Shown one piece after another: positions 52,573 through 63,663 of a stretch of 64,000 nt of DNA (positions within the stretch are counted from its first letter, which is position 1; every line of letters starts with the position of its first letter). The DNA lies in assembly GCA_946811695.1 (NCBI GenBank), contig OX328126.1, forward strand, positions 6,160,962 through 6,224,961. The letters are read 5' to 3'. This DNA is from Gonocerus acuteangulatus. Its lineage: Eukaryota > Arthropoda > Insecta > Hemiptera > Coreidae. A program made the translations under genes and the position numbers. The notes under the pieces were generated by a model. That model was given only the letters and a program-made list of their open reading frames with translations. It made no database searches and was not told the origin of the DNA.

Positions 52573-55500
52573 CTTTAATGAAACAATTAAAAATAAGTCT
52601 TTTGATTAATAAAAATATTACAGAGTTTTAAGTCTAAAGAGAGTTAATTTGTTATTTAACTTACTGTAATGTATGACTGATTCTTGCTTCGAGTTGGGGA
52701 TTCTGAAAGGCACGGTCGCAACTGTCAATGGAAAATGCATTTGTAAATCTTCTCCTGACTTCTCAAATTCTAAGCCAACCTATTTACAAATGATAATATT
52801 AAAAAGTTAAGCTGAAATAGTTATTTTGGAATTGTTTGATTGAAAAGAAAAATAAAGGGAAATGTAGTGAAGAAAAAGTCAATCCCATTTTTTTAGGATC
52901 TAGAAAACTTCTATAATACAGGAAATAAATAAAAAGAATAAAAAAATTAAGATAGCAAAATTAATAGACTATATGTAAATATTTATGATTTAAATGTTAA
53001 CGTTTCCGGGGGTATTTTCATATTGGCAGAAATTATTTTAGAACACATAAATGAGTATAATAAAAACCTCAAATTAAGATAAGACTACTCTTATTCTTCT
53101 ATGCTGGTAATACTCACATAGGAAAGTATGTGAGGATTTTTTTTTATCTTTTTAAGGCATTTCAAACATTTGGGTCATTCTTGCCCATTTAAATGAAAGT
53201 TTTTGAAGATCCATATCGCACTAGTATTCCTAATGTGACACAACTCAAAATAAAACTCAACTGAAAATGTGTTACTCTTGCCTTTGTAGGGGGAGTAACA
53301 TTAAGACAGGAAGAGTGACACAAGTGCCCTCTTGTGTAGAAGCTCTGAAGCTAGGTATATACAGTTTTGATGGTTGATAAAGAGATATTTACCATGCCTT
53401 TCATACTCATAACTGAAAAACACAGATTTTTGAGTTGTGTGTCTTTAGAAATACTAGTGCCATATGGAGCAGAAGGTAATATTTGCATCAGAATATTTCG
53501 ACAGATCAAAATTTTTGTAATAAATTATTTGAAGGAGAATTATTATATCAATAAATATAAAGAGCAAGAAAGGATAAAACATACTTCTCAAAAGTATATA
53601 AGGAGTATACCCTTATATACATAGAAGGCGGTGAGGTTAAATAAGCATCGTAAGAGAGTCTGTACTCCCTGTATCCAACTCCAAGATGAGTGAGTCCCAG
53701 CGGGAAGGACAACAGGTGCCCTCTGTATGGTAGGACTGACACTAGGACTCTATATGTCTGACAAGATCTCGATAAAGGCGTTTTATTGGCTATTTATGTC
53801 CAATCAGGATCCATAAAATTTCATATGGTCTTTTAAGGTAAAACCATCGTACCTTCTTCCAAGAAATTACCAAACGAGGCAAAAGTCCATTTATAAATAA
53901 CATTGATTCTCAGGACGGATTATGTACAGGTTAAAACCCTTTTCTAGGTGAGAGAGCTGATGAGTTTTCATTTTTTGAAAGAAAAGCCGCCAGCACTACT
54001 AGGAATCAAACCCCCGCTCTAATACACCGAGTGCTTACATATTTGCAGTGACGGCCATTGGGCATTTATATTAAATAAATTAGAAAAAAAAAGGAATTGA
54101 AATAAATAAAATATTTAAGAAGTAAAAATTAAATAAATGTAATTACAACCTTTCACTATCAAAACCACTCAGGGGTAAGGCTAAAAAAAATGGCGCCCAC
54201 CGATCAGCTGATTTAAATCAGTAAACCCCTTATAAATAAAACCTTCTTGAAGTCTTGAAGCTAACCTTGCACTACTTAGGCTGTGTATATCTCCAAACAA
54301 TGCTGCATGAGGCATTAAAGGTGCGAAAATAGCAGAGCAAGGTTTAAAAAAAATCAGATTTATTAATACACGTATATTTATTATTCCTCCTGCTCAATTC
54401 AATGTGCATTTTTTTTGTTTAGTTGTTTCTTTAGTTAAAGGCTATAGTGAGATAAGATGATGAAAAGTGCCTCCAGTGATATGGATTTCGGAGTTTGACC
54501 ACTTGAAAGGTAATCTAAAAATACAATCATGAAAATATTTAGCAATCTGGAGGTCATATTAGTGGTTAGGACGCCTTGTATCTATTTTATTTTTTCAAGG
54601 ACGAAATTTTACTCCAAAAATCTATGAAAAAATCATAGAGGTGTAAATTATAATAGTGATGATTTTTTCAAAACTTTTGGCGCGAAATTCGAATTTTCAG
54701 ACGAGTTTTATTTTTTAAATGGATTATTTAAATATGAGGATATTAGTTGGCCAACTTCTAAATAGCATTTTTACTTATAATTTTTTCCGTACATTCAAAT
54801 ACTGAGGTGGAACAAATTTTCTGAGCGGAACATGCTCAAAAATGTTTTGCAACATCAAACACTTTTTTTTCATTTTTAAAAAAAAACATAACCTTAAATT
54901 TAAACTTCCTAATTCACTCAAACATACTTCAAACCCCCTAAAAAATGTTTTTTTTCATAGGACTTACCTATAATGCAACATAGATCATCTCAAAATTCGA
55001 AAACGCCATAGTTTTGAATGTGCTAAAGGATTTATTTTTTTGAGCATGTTCCGCTCCGAAAATGATTTTATTCGTTTCACCATTCGAAAGTACGAGAAAA
55101 AGTATGTGGAAAATTGACATTAAGAAGTTGGCCAAATAACATCCTAAGATTTAAATAATCTACTATATATTTGTCAAATACCACTCACTCACTCACTCAC
55201 TCACTCACTCACTCACTCATCTATCAACGCCCAGCCCAAACCGCTCGACACAAAATTTTGAAATTTTGCATGGACACTCCCTATATAACGTAGGCACTCG
55301 CTAAGAAAGGATTTTTTGATATTCGAATTTTTAGCATTTTTAGGGGGGTTTAAAGTTTGAGTTGGTTAGAGAAGGCAAGCCTAGGCAGCCTGCGTTGCTA
55401 GGACGATAACAGAACAGCTGTTACCGTACATTATCTATTTCATAGTTTTATTTCTAATTGAGGTTAATTTCAACTATGATGGCAGACCTTGAATTACTAG

Positions 55501-58500
55501 AAATTAACTGTCCCTCATAGAGTTTTAATTGCGTTTCTTTTCTGCCTGTCCCCGTCAGATAGGCTTGCCATATTTTTGGAGAGTTTGGGGGGGAATAAAA
55601 AGAGTACTAATTATAAGTAAAATGGTTGGTGAGTTTTAAGCCTAGCAACTAACGGGAAGGGGGAATCCTAAACTTTTAGTCTACCCAAACCTTAAAAATA
55701 AGAACGGAACTTTTTTTACTACTTGATTTTCCTAAAAAAATCTCTCAGCCAAATAGTAGTGTCTGGCAGCTGGCAGCGCTGTGCAGGTAGTTCCAGCGTT
55801 TTACAGTTAGATTACTTCTCATATCTTTGACACTGTGAGCAGTAGTAAAAATGTTGATTGTAGAAAAGTAACCGATTTAAAAAAGATTCTTATAAACATG
55901 AATTCATTACTTTTTACATCTTACAGCCTTTTCCGGGACATTGATAAAATCGGGCGGGACACCGAAACAATTGCAAAATGCCGGGACAGTCCCAGTCAAA
56001 CCGTGATGTATGGCATATCCTTAGGTTTTCCAGGTGAGGTAATAATATCCGGAACCCTTGCAATGCCTTCTCGCCTATAACCTTGGTAATACTCGTAAAT
56101 ATATTGGGTGTTACCAAATGACTTCTTGGAAACATAAACTTTTAAATTTTAACGCCCATTGAATAAAATATAGTATGACGGGAACCGTGCTGTAATAAAC
56201 TGCACAGAATTGTATAGTAACGTAATTTTGATGAAACATTATTTAACGCAATAAAATAACTACTAATCTGCCGTGACGAAGCACGGGTATTCAGCTAGTC
56301 TACTATATATTTGTCAAATACCACTCACTCACTCACTCATCTATCAACGCCCAGCCCAAACCGCTCGACAGAAAATTTTGAAATTTTGCATGGACACTCC
56401 CTATGTAACATAGGCGCTCGCTAAGAAAGGATTTTTTGATATTCGTATTTTTAAGCATTTTTAGGGGGGTTTAAAGTTTGAGTTGGTTAGAGAAGGCAAG
56501 CCTAGGCAGCCTGCGTTGCTAGGACGATAAAGAACAGCTGTTACCTTACATTATCTATCTCATAGTTTTTTTTATTTCTAATTGAGGGTAATTTCAACTA
56601 TGATGGCAGACCTTGAATTACTAGAAATTAACTGTCCCTCATAGAGTTTTAATTGCGTTTCTTTTCTGCCTGTCCCCGTCAGATAGGCTTGCCATATTTT
56701 TGGAGAGTTAAACCGCGACACATTAATATGGGATGGGCATACCAGGGGGGGGGGATAAAAAGAGTACAAATTATAAGCAAAATGGTTGGTGAGTTTTAAG
56801 CCTAGCAACTAACTAAGGGAAGGGGGAATCCTAAACTGTTAGTCTGCCCAAACCTTAAAAATAAGAACGGAACTTTTTTTGCTACTTGATTTTCTTAAAA
56901 CAATCTCTCAGCCAAATAGTAGTGTCTGGCAGCTGGCAGCGCTGTGCAGGTAGTTCCAGCGTTTTACAGTTAGATTACTTCTCATTTCTTTGACACTGTG
57001 AGCAGTAGTAAAAATGTTAATTGTTCAAAAGTAACCGATTTAAAAAAGATTCTTATAAACATGAATTCATTACTTTTTACATCTTACAGCCTTTTCCGGG
57101 ACATCGATAAAACTGGGCGGGACACCAAAACAATTGCAAAATACCGGGACAGTCCCGGTCAAACCGTGATGTGTGGCATATCCTAAGGTTTTCCAGGCGA
57201 CGTAATAATATCCGGAACCCTTGCACAGCCTCCCCGCCTATAACCTTGGTAATACTCGTAAATATATTGGGTGTTACCATATGACTTCTTGGAAACATAA
57301 ACTTTTAAATTTTAACGCCCATTGAATAACATATAGTATGACGGGAACCGTGCTGTAATAAACTGCACAGAATTGTATAGTAAGGTAATTTTAATGAAAC
57401 ATTATTTAACGCAATAAAATAACTACTTATCTGCCGTGACGAAGCACGGGTATTCAGCTAGTAAAATAAATAAAAAAACGTTTCCATACCTTAAGGACAT
57501 AATATATCTGTAATAGCCTGCATAGGCCTACAAGTGAAGGTGGTACCACTGGTAGAACTAGTTCCTGACCCGAGTCCCATTTAGTACTCGTGCAAGGGAT
57601 CACTGGTTCACCTTTATACTCGAGGACTAGGTGTTCTGTCTCCTTCGTCACTCCCAGGACTCCTCTCTCGATGAAGTATTCAACGTACTGGAAAAGATTC
57701 AATTCACCATTTATATATTATAATGAGTACTTACGTACTAGTTGCACCGATCTCGAGGAGTGGGTCTTGTTCAGGGATACGGATCATGAAATGAGAACTC
57801 AATTGAAGTTGTGGCAATATGGCGACCGAAAGACCATTTATTAATATGGTACTTACGTATTAGCGTCAAAGCAGGTTAAAGAGCCGGGTCTCAGAGAACT
57901 GGATCTACACCGGGCCAGAGATCTGGATCAAGGAGTAAAATCAGATTTCGCCAATATGGCGACGGGATTATCAACGATTTAGGTTAACTAGAGTTTTGAT
58001 ATAACCTTTAGCTAGCGAAAACGCGTAGCACTTATATTAATAGCATAATTGCTATGCGTTTCCGCTCGCTACGCTCGCTCAAGATTATATCTAAACTCTA
58101 GTCAATCCAACTCTTTGATAATATAGATCAAGGATGGTTTTTCGCTGGATAATGGACTGATAAACAATTTGGCATCGCTTCAAAAAAGTAGCTTTCATCC
58201 TAGCTATTCTGATGTCGCTATCTCGCACAGAAACTGAAATCGCTTAACAAAACAAACAACAACAATTGCGTGGGTAAATAACGCACAAATGAATTGCGTT
58301 GAAAAGACAAAGGGAACAAGATGGCTACTATAAACACAATAGATGATATCTCTGATAGTGATTGACCAATAGAAATGCGTTATTCATGATAAAGATCTCT
58401 GAACGAGACTCGCCTCTTTAACCTGCTTTGACGCTAATAATTAAGTACCATTAATATTATCAACGAGTTGGATTGACTAGAGTTTCGATATAACCTTGAG

Positions 58501-61500
58501 CGAGCGGAAACGCATAGCAATTATGCCATTAACATAAGTGCTACTGGTTTCCTAGGTTATATAACATTAGCACTTATGTTAATTGCATAATTGCTATGCG
58601 TTTCCGCTCGCTACGCTCGCTCAAGGTTATATCGAAACTCTAGTCAATCCAACTCGTTGGTAATATAGATAATGGTTTTTCGGCGGAAAATGGGCCGATA
58701 TACAATTTAACATTGCTTCAAAAGAGTACTTTTTCAGTCGTTCGTAAATCCCAAATACTCATTTTCCTAGCCAAAATAACAGCACGAAGAAAACTACAAC
58801 ACTAAGAAGTGAAACAAGAAACAATATTTATTGTTTCTTGTAAAAACACAAATCTAACAGTAAGTGAACACACAACGATGACTAGAACGGAAGAAAGAAT
58901 AGCGAATGAGATTGCCCGTAGGAATGAACCAATAGAAACGCTTCAATTGAGTTCTCATTTCATGATCCGGATCCCTCAACGAGACCCAATTCTTGAGATC
59001 GGTGCAACTAGTACGTAAGTACCCTATAAAGTAATTGTTTGTTAATTTTGTTATAATTTCTTATCCTTAGAAATTATTATTCTTAGAATTAATTATTTGT
59101 TAGAGAGGCATTCAAATATTTTATTTTTTTTGTGACACTCTCAAGTAATCATCTCTAAATATACAGAAAAATTAAAATAAACTTTAGGTGACAAAGAAAT
59201 CGAGAAATGTTTTGGATTCGTTCCTACGGTTTTCCATGATCCCATAAAAGTTATCGCGGTCTCCCTCCACCCACCTAGATACTTGTAGCTGAAGAAGGCT
59301 GACAAAGTCAGGGCCCCCACTTCTCAGAGCCGGGCCCCCACTTCTCAGAGCCAGGCTGAACATTCTAGGACTTTGGACATTTTAAAATTATTTTCATCAT
59401 GAGTTTTGATCGAAATAAAAATAAAAGCCGACAATCGGTGCAGCAAAGGTCACTTTCGGTACTTGTAGTTTTATTACGACTCCTAATGAAATATACTATT
59501 CTGGGACTGCAATTGTTTTCTCGTTTTTGTGAATTAAAAAAATATAGATCCAATTCAAATAAATATAGGCTACGCCCGTCTATATTTCTAAAACCCATTC
59601 TTTTTACAAGCTCATAATCTATAAACTTTTTTCCAATTAACGAGGTCCGACCCGGGCCCGGGACAACTGTACCCGGCAGTCCCCCCATGTGGTGGCCCTG
59701 GTCAAAGCCCATGCCGAAACGTTCGAAATAACCCTAGTTATTTTTTCTCTTAAGATCAGACGTTTACTCTTAATCAAATCCCTACAATTCCATGACATCT
59801 TATTACCTGAGATCGAAACAGTTATTTTTTATCGAAAGAGTTAAAATTTAACTATTAAAGAAAAACTTTTATTTAAAAGTTTTTAGAGTAAAAGTTATTT
59901 AAGAACTCTTAAAGTGAACTACATCAAAATAAAAATTAATGTAATAATTTTATATGTTTTAAATCTGAAATAAAAGTTTTGAGTGTTTTAATCAAGAATT
60001 TTAGGGTTTCCTTGGCTTAAAAATGAGTAAAATGTTCTTTGTTGTCCCGCCTACTCATTCTAAATTTAATACATGGCCCTCTGCAAAATTGAGTTTGACA
60101 CCTCTGAATTAAAGGATGAAAATTCTTTATCTTATGATCATGTAGTTAGTCATGCATTCGCACAAACTTATTGACCAACTTAATATAAGAAATGGGATGT
60201 ACACTCCACAGGAATTGTGCTTACTCTGCATGGAGCAGACCTTCAAACTGCACTAACAACTCTCACCCTAACCTAAATAAATATTGTCTCGACCATGTGT
60301 TTTATTAGATTGTAAATAAGGATCCTCAAGCTAGGAAGGTTCCAGAAGAATAGAAGGCATTGGATAAAACCCTGAAGCAATCAGCTTGAAAGACATTCAA
60401 TTCTCGGTAAAAATGAAGTTTCACGCCCTCAAAACCGATTTCTTTCAAATTTTCTACAATAACGTATTTTGATGCACTAAACACGAATACGTTAAAAAAA
60501 CCTTCGCATTTAACTAGGAAAGAAGTTATTAAGCACTAAAGTTAATAGAATAATTAATAGAATTCTATTAATTTTAGCGAGTTGGATTGACTGGGGTTTT
60601 GTTATATTCTTGAGCGAGCGGAAACGCATAGCATGTATACCTTAAAGTCGTCATTTATGCCTTAAAATCGTCACAAATTTAGTTGTTAGCATTAGCTCTC
60701 ATAACCTGCATAACAGTGAACTTTAGTGCTTAATAACTTCTTTCGTAGTTAAATGCGAAGGTTTTTTTTAACGTATTCGTTTTTAGTGCATCAAAATACA
60801 AAATTAAAATAGTTATTGTACAAAATTTGAAAGAAATCGGTTTTGAGGGCGTGAAACTTCATTTTTACCGAATTCTCTGATTATTGGCTCAACGGGATTG
60901 GGCGGCCATGTTTTAGGCCTGGAATTACTGATAATATCTTATACATAATTTTTATTTATTTTATTTTGAGCTTCGAAATCTTAGTGATGAGCTCATGACG
61001 AAGGAAGTGTTTTCAGTCTAGCCAAGAAAACAAAAAAGAACACCAATAACTAAATTAAGAAAAAAGTAAAATGAAGAAAAAACAAAACAAAAAAAACAAC
61101 AGATAAAATAAAAAACAAAAGTAGCATGAATTACATAAACTAATTTGAGTATTTAAATATACTCGAGTAAATGCTTATTGGTATATATATATATATGCAT
61201 ATGTCATGACAAAAAAAAAAATTGATGAATTGTAACAACATTACAGAAATAAGAGGATCAAGTTAAAAAATAAAGAATGATGTAAATTAATTCAAGTTAT
61301 TTTAAAGTTCTTATACATAAGAATATATGTATTTTATCTTTGGAAAATACTGCTTTTATTTATTTATTTTTGACCCTGCTTATTACCCTAATAGCTAACT
61401 ATGTGTATCTGATTACCTGAAACAGTTTGATGATCAACCTGACATCTTCTTCCCCTTGGTTGTCTATGTTTGTTCGGAGGCGAATAGCTTCACCCGACAC

Positions 61501-61525
61501 GTATGCCGATCTCTCCAATTCTGTT
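52433..61525 (-). CDS. Arrestin-domain-containing protein (ARRDC-like), C-terminal half; 5' exons off the right edge
   Basis: Four minus-strand exons splice in phase: 61525-61417, 57687-57490, 52779-52665 and 52572-52433. They give about 186 residues ending in TAA. The arrestin C-lobe is clear: TELERSAYVSGEAIRLRTNI, then VLEYKGEPVIP, then TKWDSGQELVLPVVPPSLVG. It continues LCRLLQIYYVLK, GLEFEKSGEDLQMHFPLTVA and TVPFRIP. ARRDC proteins act as cytoplasmic adaptors for receptor trafficking and ubiquitination; that role is inferred from family. The tail (VEGGMYVGPEFLLGQVYDG, VILYRPLYVCVNQH) ends without a PPxY motif, so Nedd4-type ligase binding by the usual route is not supported. The N-lobe exons must lie right of 61525; I found none inside the window. 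A Helitron ends 28 bases after exon 57687-57490. Confidence 0.9.
52665..52779 (-). CDS. ARRDC-like exon, C-lobe end
   Basis: A 115-nt exon after AAATAG and before donor GTAAGT. It encodes VGLEFEKSGEDLQMHFPLTV then ATVPFRIPNSKQESVIHY, matching the 'DLxVxxPxxIGTVP' strand pair of ARRDC proteins. Confidence 0.9.
52780..53907. other. Intron of the ARRDC-like gene; no other gene seen
   Basis: AT-rich intron with no bounded element recognised. Confidence 0.55.
53908..54090 (-). repeat. tRNA-derived SINE (family B)
   Basis: On the minus strand the head contains 'CCCAATGGCCGTCACTGCAA', the B box GGGGGTTTGATTCCTAG, and the body 'AACCCTTTT'-type region with 'CACCTAGAAAAGGG'. The tail is 'TGTTATTTATAAATGGACTT'. 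Confidence 0.75.
54091..54721. other. No gene seen
   Basis: Intronic AT-rich DNA, no feature recognised. Confidence 0.55.
54722..55160. mobile_element. Foldback element, about 440 bp
   Basis: The left arm (54722-54845) opens GATTATTTAAATATGAGGAT and contains GTTGGCCAACTTCT and TGAGCGGAACATGCTCAAAA. The right arm (55035-55160) is its inverse, closing AGATTTAAATAATC. The loop is about 190 bases. The right tip coincides with the start of Helitron H2, so the Helitron inserted at or just inside the arm tip. Confidence 0.75.
55159..56298 (+). mobile_element. Non-autonomous Helitron, copy H2
   Basis: Starts TCTACTATATATTTGTCAAA after an A (55158) with an expanded (CACT)n. It ends with the CCGTG...CACGG hairpin and CAGCTAG at 56298. 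It is followed with no spacer by the 5' TC of H3. It has a deletion near 'GGAGAGTTTGGGGGGGAA' where H1 and H3 keep 'GACACATTAATATGGGA'. Non-coding. Confidence 0.9.
56299..57461 (+). mobile_element. Non-autonomous Helitron, copy H3 (head-to-tail with H2)
   Basis: Starts TCTACTATATATTTG directly after the CTAG of H2. It ends with the hairpin and CTAG at 57458-57461 before a T. Diagnostic sites ('CTGTTAGTCTGCCC') match H1 rather than H2. Its end lies 28 bases from the donor of the ARRDC-like exon at 57687-57490. Confidence 0.9.
57490..57687 (-). CDS. ARRDC-like exon, C-lobe middle
   Basis: A 198-nt exon after TTTTCCAG and before donor GTATGG, phase 0 at both ends. It encodes YVEYFIERGVLGVTKETEHL, WDSGQELVLPVVPPSLVGLC and RLLQIYYVLK, the most diagnostic arrestin-domain segment in the window. 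Confidence 0.95.
57848..58449. mobile_element. Family-W element, inner copy, 602 bp, 8-bp duplication
   Basis: A perfect 8-bp duplication, ATTAATAT, flanks it at 57840-57847 and 58450-58457. The ends are GGTACTTACGTATTAGCGTC then AAAGCAGGTTAAAGAG, with the inverse on the right. It carries its own family-V palindrome at 57962-58115. It is inserted inside another element of the same family. Confidence 0.8.
58458..58672. repeat. Family-V near-perfect palindrome, about 95-bp arms
   Basis: The left arm reads AACGAGTTGGATTGACTAGA then GTTTCGATATAACCTTGAGC and GAGCGGAAACGCATAGCAAT. The right arm is its inverse, with an extra 'TACGCTCGC' repeat. The loop is short. Fragments recur at 23755, 31355, 57962 and 60570. 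Confidence 0.85.
59024..59308. other. No gene seen
   Basis: Intronic spacer between the family-W element and a hAT MITE. Confidence 0.6.
59309..59700. mobile_element. hAT-type MITE, second copy, 392 bp
   Basis: Ends CAGGGCCC...GGCCCTG. The flanks GACAAAGT (59301-59308) and GTCAAAGC (59701-59708) agree at six of eight bases. It shares 'CCGACAATCGGTGCAGCAAA' and 'CCGGGCCCGGGACAACTGTA' with 22880-23177, plus about 150 extra bases in the middle. Confidence 0.75.
59701..60405. other. No gene seen
   Basis: Intronic AT-rich DNA, nothing recognised. Confidence 0.6.
60406..60869. mobile_element. Mutator-like element candidate, second copy, 464 bp
   Basis: Inverted ends GGTAAAAATGAAGTTTCACG, continuing CCCTCAAAACCGATTTCTTT, on both sides, with AACGTATTTTGATGCACTAA inside each arm. 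The flanks CAATTCTC and GAATTCTC agree at seven of eight bases. The middle holds a family-V half palindrome. It shares arm sequence with 31075-32096 but is much shorter. Confidence 0.75.
60870..61416. other. Intron of the ARRDC-like gene; no other gene seen
   Basis: A-rich intronic DNA (61020-61110) and a short (AT)n at 61182. Nothing else. Confidence 0.6.
61417..61525 (-). CDS. ARRDC-like exon with C-lobe start
   Basis: A 109-nt exon after TTATTTAG and before donor GTAATC. It encodes TELERSAYVSGEAIRLRTNI then DNQGEEDVRLIIKLFQ, the first strands of the arrestin C-domain. It starts with the last base of a split codon, so at least one exon precedes it. Confidence 0.88.
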
Positions 61526-61909
61526 CTAAATAAGAATTTAATGAATTAGATTACCGTTTAAAAAGTATCATTCTAATTGCTTAAGAATAATTATGGATAG
61601 TTAATTTTCAATTTGAAGCCTCAAGGTCCTCGAATCAAATCTTCTCTCCAACAAAACTGTAATATTACAGTACTCTTGTCCAACCGGTTATTGCCTACTG
61701 GCCGAAAACCTGGTGCCTTCCATCGACAAACTGCTGTAAACTGGGAATTTTTAAAGGAAGTATTATTAGGAGGACCTTGAAAGACTTATCTAAAAAGGAA
61801 GATAAAGAGAAATTAAGAAAATGCTACCACTCCAGCTGAATGATAATATGAGAAGGCGAAGTGATATCACTCAATGATAGCAAGAAGGTGTGTTTGAGGA
61901 GGCCGCTAA

Positions 61910-61915
<6 letters not shown>

Positions 61916-61960
<45 letters not shown>

Positions 61961-62105
61961 CCTGAGTTCAAAACTCGAATGCGCCAAAGATTTTATCTTC
62001 TGGTGTCTTCGTTCGTAAGTTGGATTCGGGGTTCCAGGCCGTCCCTAGGCCTACCTAGGCTTTAATTAATTTATTAATTATTATTATTATTAATCAGCAA
62101 AAGTG
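61916..62105 (+). repeat. (AT)n tract and SINE family-C 3' part
   Basis: An AT repeat (61916-61956) leads into 'GTGACCTGAGTTCAAAACTC', a B-box-containing piece of family C. Then come 'GATTTTATCTTCTGGTGTCT' and 'TCGTTCGTAAGTTGGATTC', and the tail 'TAATTAATTTATTAATTATT'. The A-box head is missing. Confidence 0.7.
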
Positions 62106-62658
62106 TCCATTTTAAATATTAAAATGTTAAATATTTTAGTGTAAAATGGTGAGTATTGAGTCCTGTGACATCTAGTAAGCCAGGGTAAATGTAAAGACAT
62201 TCTTCGCTTTTATAGTTTTTTTTTTTTACAAGAAATGTTCTTACCGAAAGTGTAAAATGAACTTATAACATTTTATTTTTTTATAACTGAATAATTTTTC
62301 ATTTTTTTTCCATTTACAAATATCAAAAAACATATTATTTTGTACTTTTTTACATTCAAAATATTTATGTAATTACTTGACTGCGAAATGTGCTTAGTTA
62401 TGCAGCTCCTGCGTGACAGACTTTTGTTCCATTCAAGGTGTCATTCACTTCCCCCCTCCCCTTTTTAAAAAAGAAAAATGCTTTTAGCAGTAGAAAGAGG
62501 GTGTCAATGTGCCTTTTTCTTTAAGGCCTCTTTATAAAAATTCTTTAGACATTTTAATACTGAACTAGAGTTAATAAAGGACTTTTGTAAAGGCTAAAAC
62601 TTAGAGTCTACTCCTTAACTCGAATATAATTTTGATTTACGATCGGAATTATTGATTA
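62106..62658. other. No gene seen, apart from a solo family-R end
   Basis: At 62391-62425 'GTGCTTAGTTATGCAGCTCC' then 'TGCGTGACAGACTTTTG' is one family-R terminus by itself. The rest is AT-rich. Confidence 0.55.
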
Positions 62659-63660
62659 CTAGCTGAATACCCGTGCTTCGTCACGGCAGATAAGTACTTA
62701 TTTTATTGTGTTAAATAAGGTTTCATTAAAATTACGTTACTATACAATTTTGTGCAGTTTATTACAGCACGGTTCCCGTCATACTATATGTTATTCAATG
62801 GGCGTTAAAATTTAAAAGTTTATGTTTCCAAAAAGTTATTTGGAAACACCCATTATATTTGCGAGCATTACCAAGGTTATAGGTGAGGAGGTTGTGCAAG
62901 GGCTCCGGATATTATTACCTCGCCTGGAAAACTCTAAGGATAGGCTTACCATACATCACGGTTTGACCGGGACAGTCCCGGTATTTTGCAATTGTTTCGG
63001 TGTCAAGCCCGGTTTTATCAATGTCCCGGAAAATACTGTAAGATGTAAAAAGTAATGAATTCATGTTTATTAGAATCTTTAATAAATCGGTTACTTTTCT
63101 ACAATTAACATTTTTACTACTGCTCACAGTGTCAAAGAAATGAGAAGTAATCTAACTGTAAAACGCTGGAACTACCTGCACAGCGCTGCAAGCTGCCAGA
63201 CACTACTATTTGGCTGAGAGATTTTTTTAAGAAAATCAAGTAGCAAAAAAAGTTCCGTTCTTATTTTTAAGGTTTGGGTAGACCAACAGTTCAGGATTCC
63301 CCCTTCCCGTTAGTTGCTAGGCTTAAAACTCACAATTTTGCTTATAATTTGTACTGTTTTTATTCCCCCCCCCCTGGTATGCCCATCCCATATTCCTAAC
63401 TCTCCAAAAATATGGTAAGCCTATCTAACGGGGACAGGCAGAAAAGAAACGCAATTAAAACTCTATGAGGGACAGTTTATTTCTAATAATTCAAGGACCA
63501 TAGTGGAAATTAACCTCAATTAGAAATAATACTATGAAATAGATAATGTAAGGTAACAGCTGTTCTGTTATCGTCCTAGCAACGCTTGCTGCCTAGGCTT
63601 CCCTGCTCTAACCAACTCAAACTTTAAACCCCTCTAAAAATACTTAAAAATTCGAATATC
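62659..63660 (-). mobile_element. Non-autonomous Helitron, copy H4 (5' end missing)
   Basis: On the minus strand it ends GTGACGAAGCACGGGTATTC then AGCTAG at 62659, before a T. Its body matches H2/H3 in inverse orientation up to about 63660, where it passes into family R within a shared A-rich stretch. The 5' (CACT)n part is therefore absent from the window. Confidence 0.85.
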
Positions 63661-63663
63661 CAA

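Larger units (their letters stand above)
57725..59023. mobile_element. GGTACTT-ended foldback element (family W), outer copy
   Basis: Inverted ends of about 85 bp: left AGTACTTACGTACTAGTTGC then ACCGATCTCGAGGAGTGGGT; right the inverse, closing GCAACTAGTACGTAAGTACC. GGATCATGAAATGAGAACTC lies in both arms. It is split by a second copy of the same family (57848-58449). After that copy it continues with a family-V palindrome. The flanks share only a TATAA core, so the duplication is unclear. It begins 37 bases upstream of an ARRDC-like exon. Confidence 0.7.
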
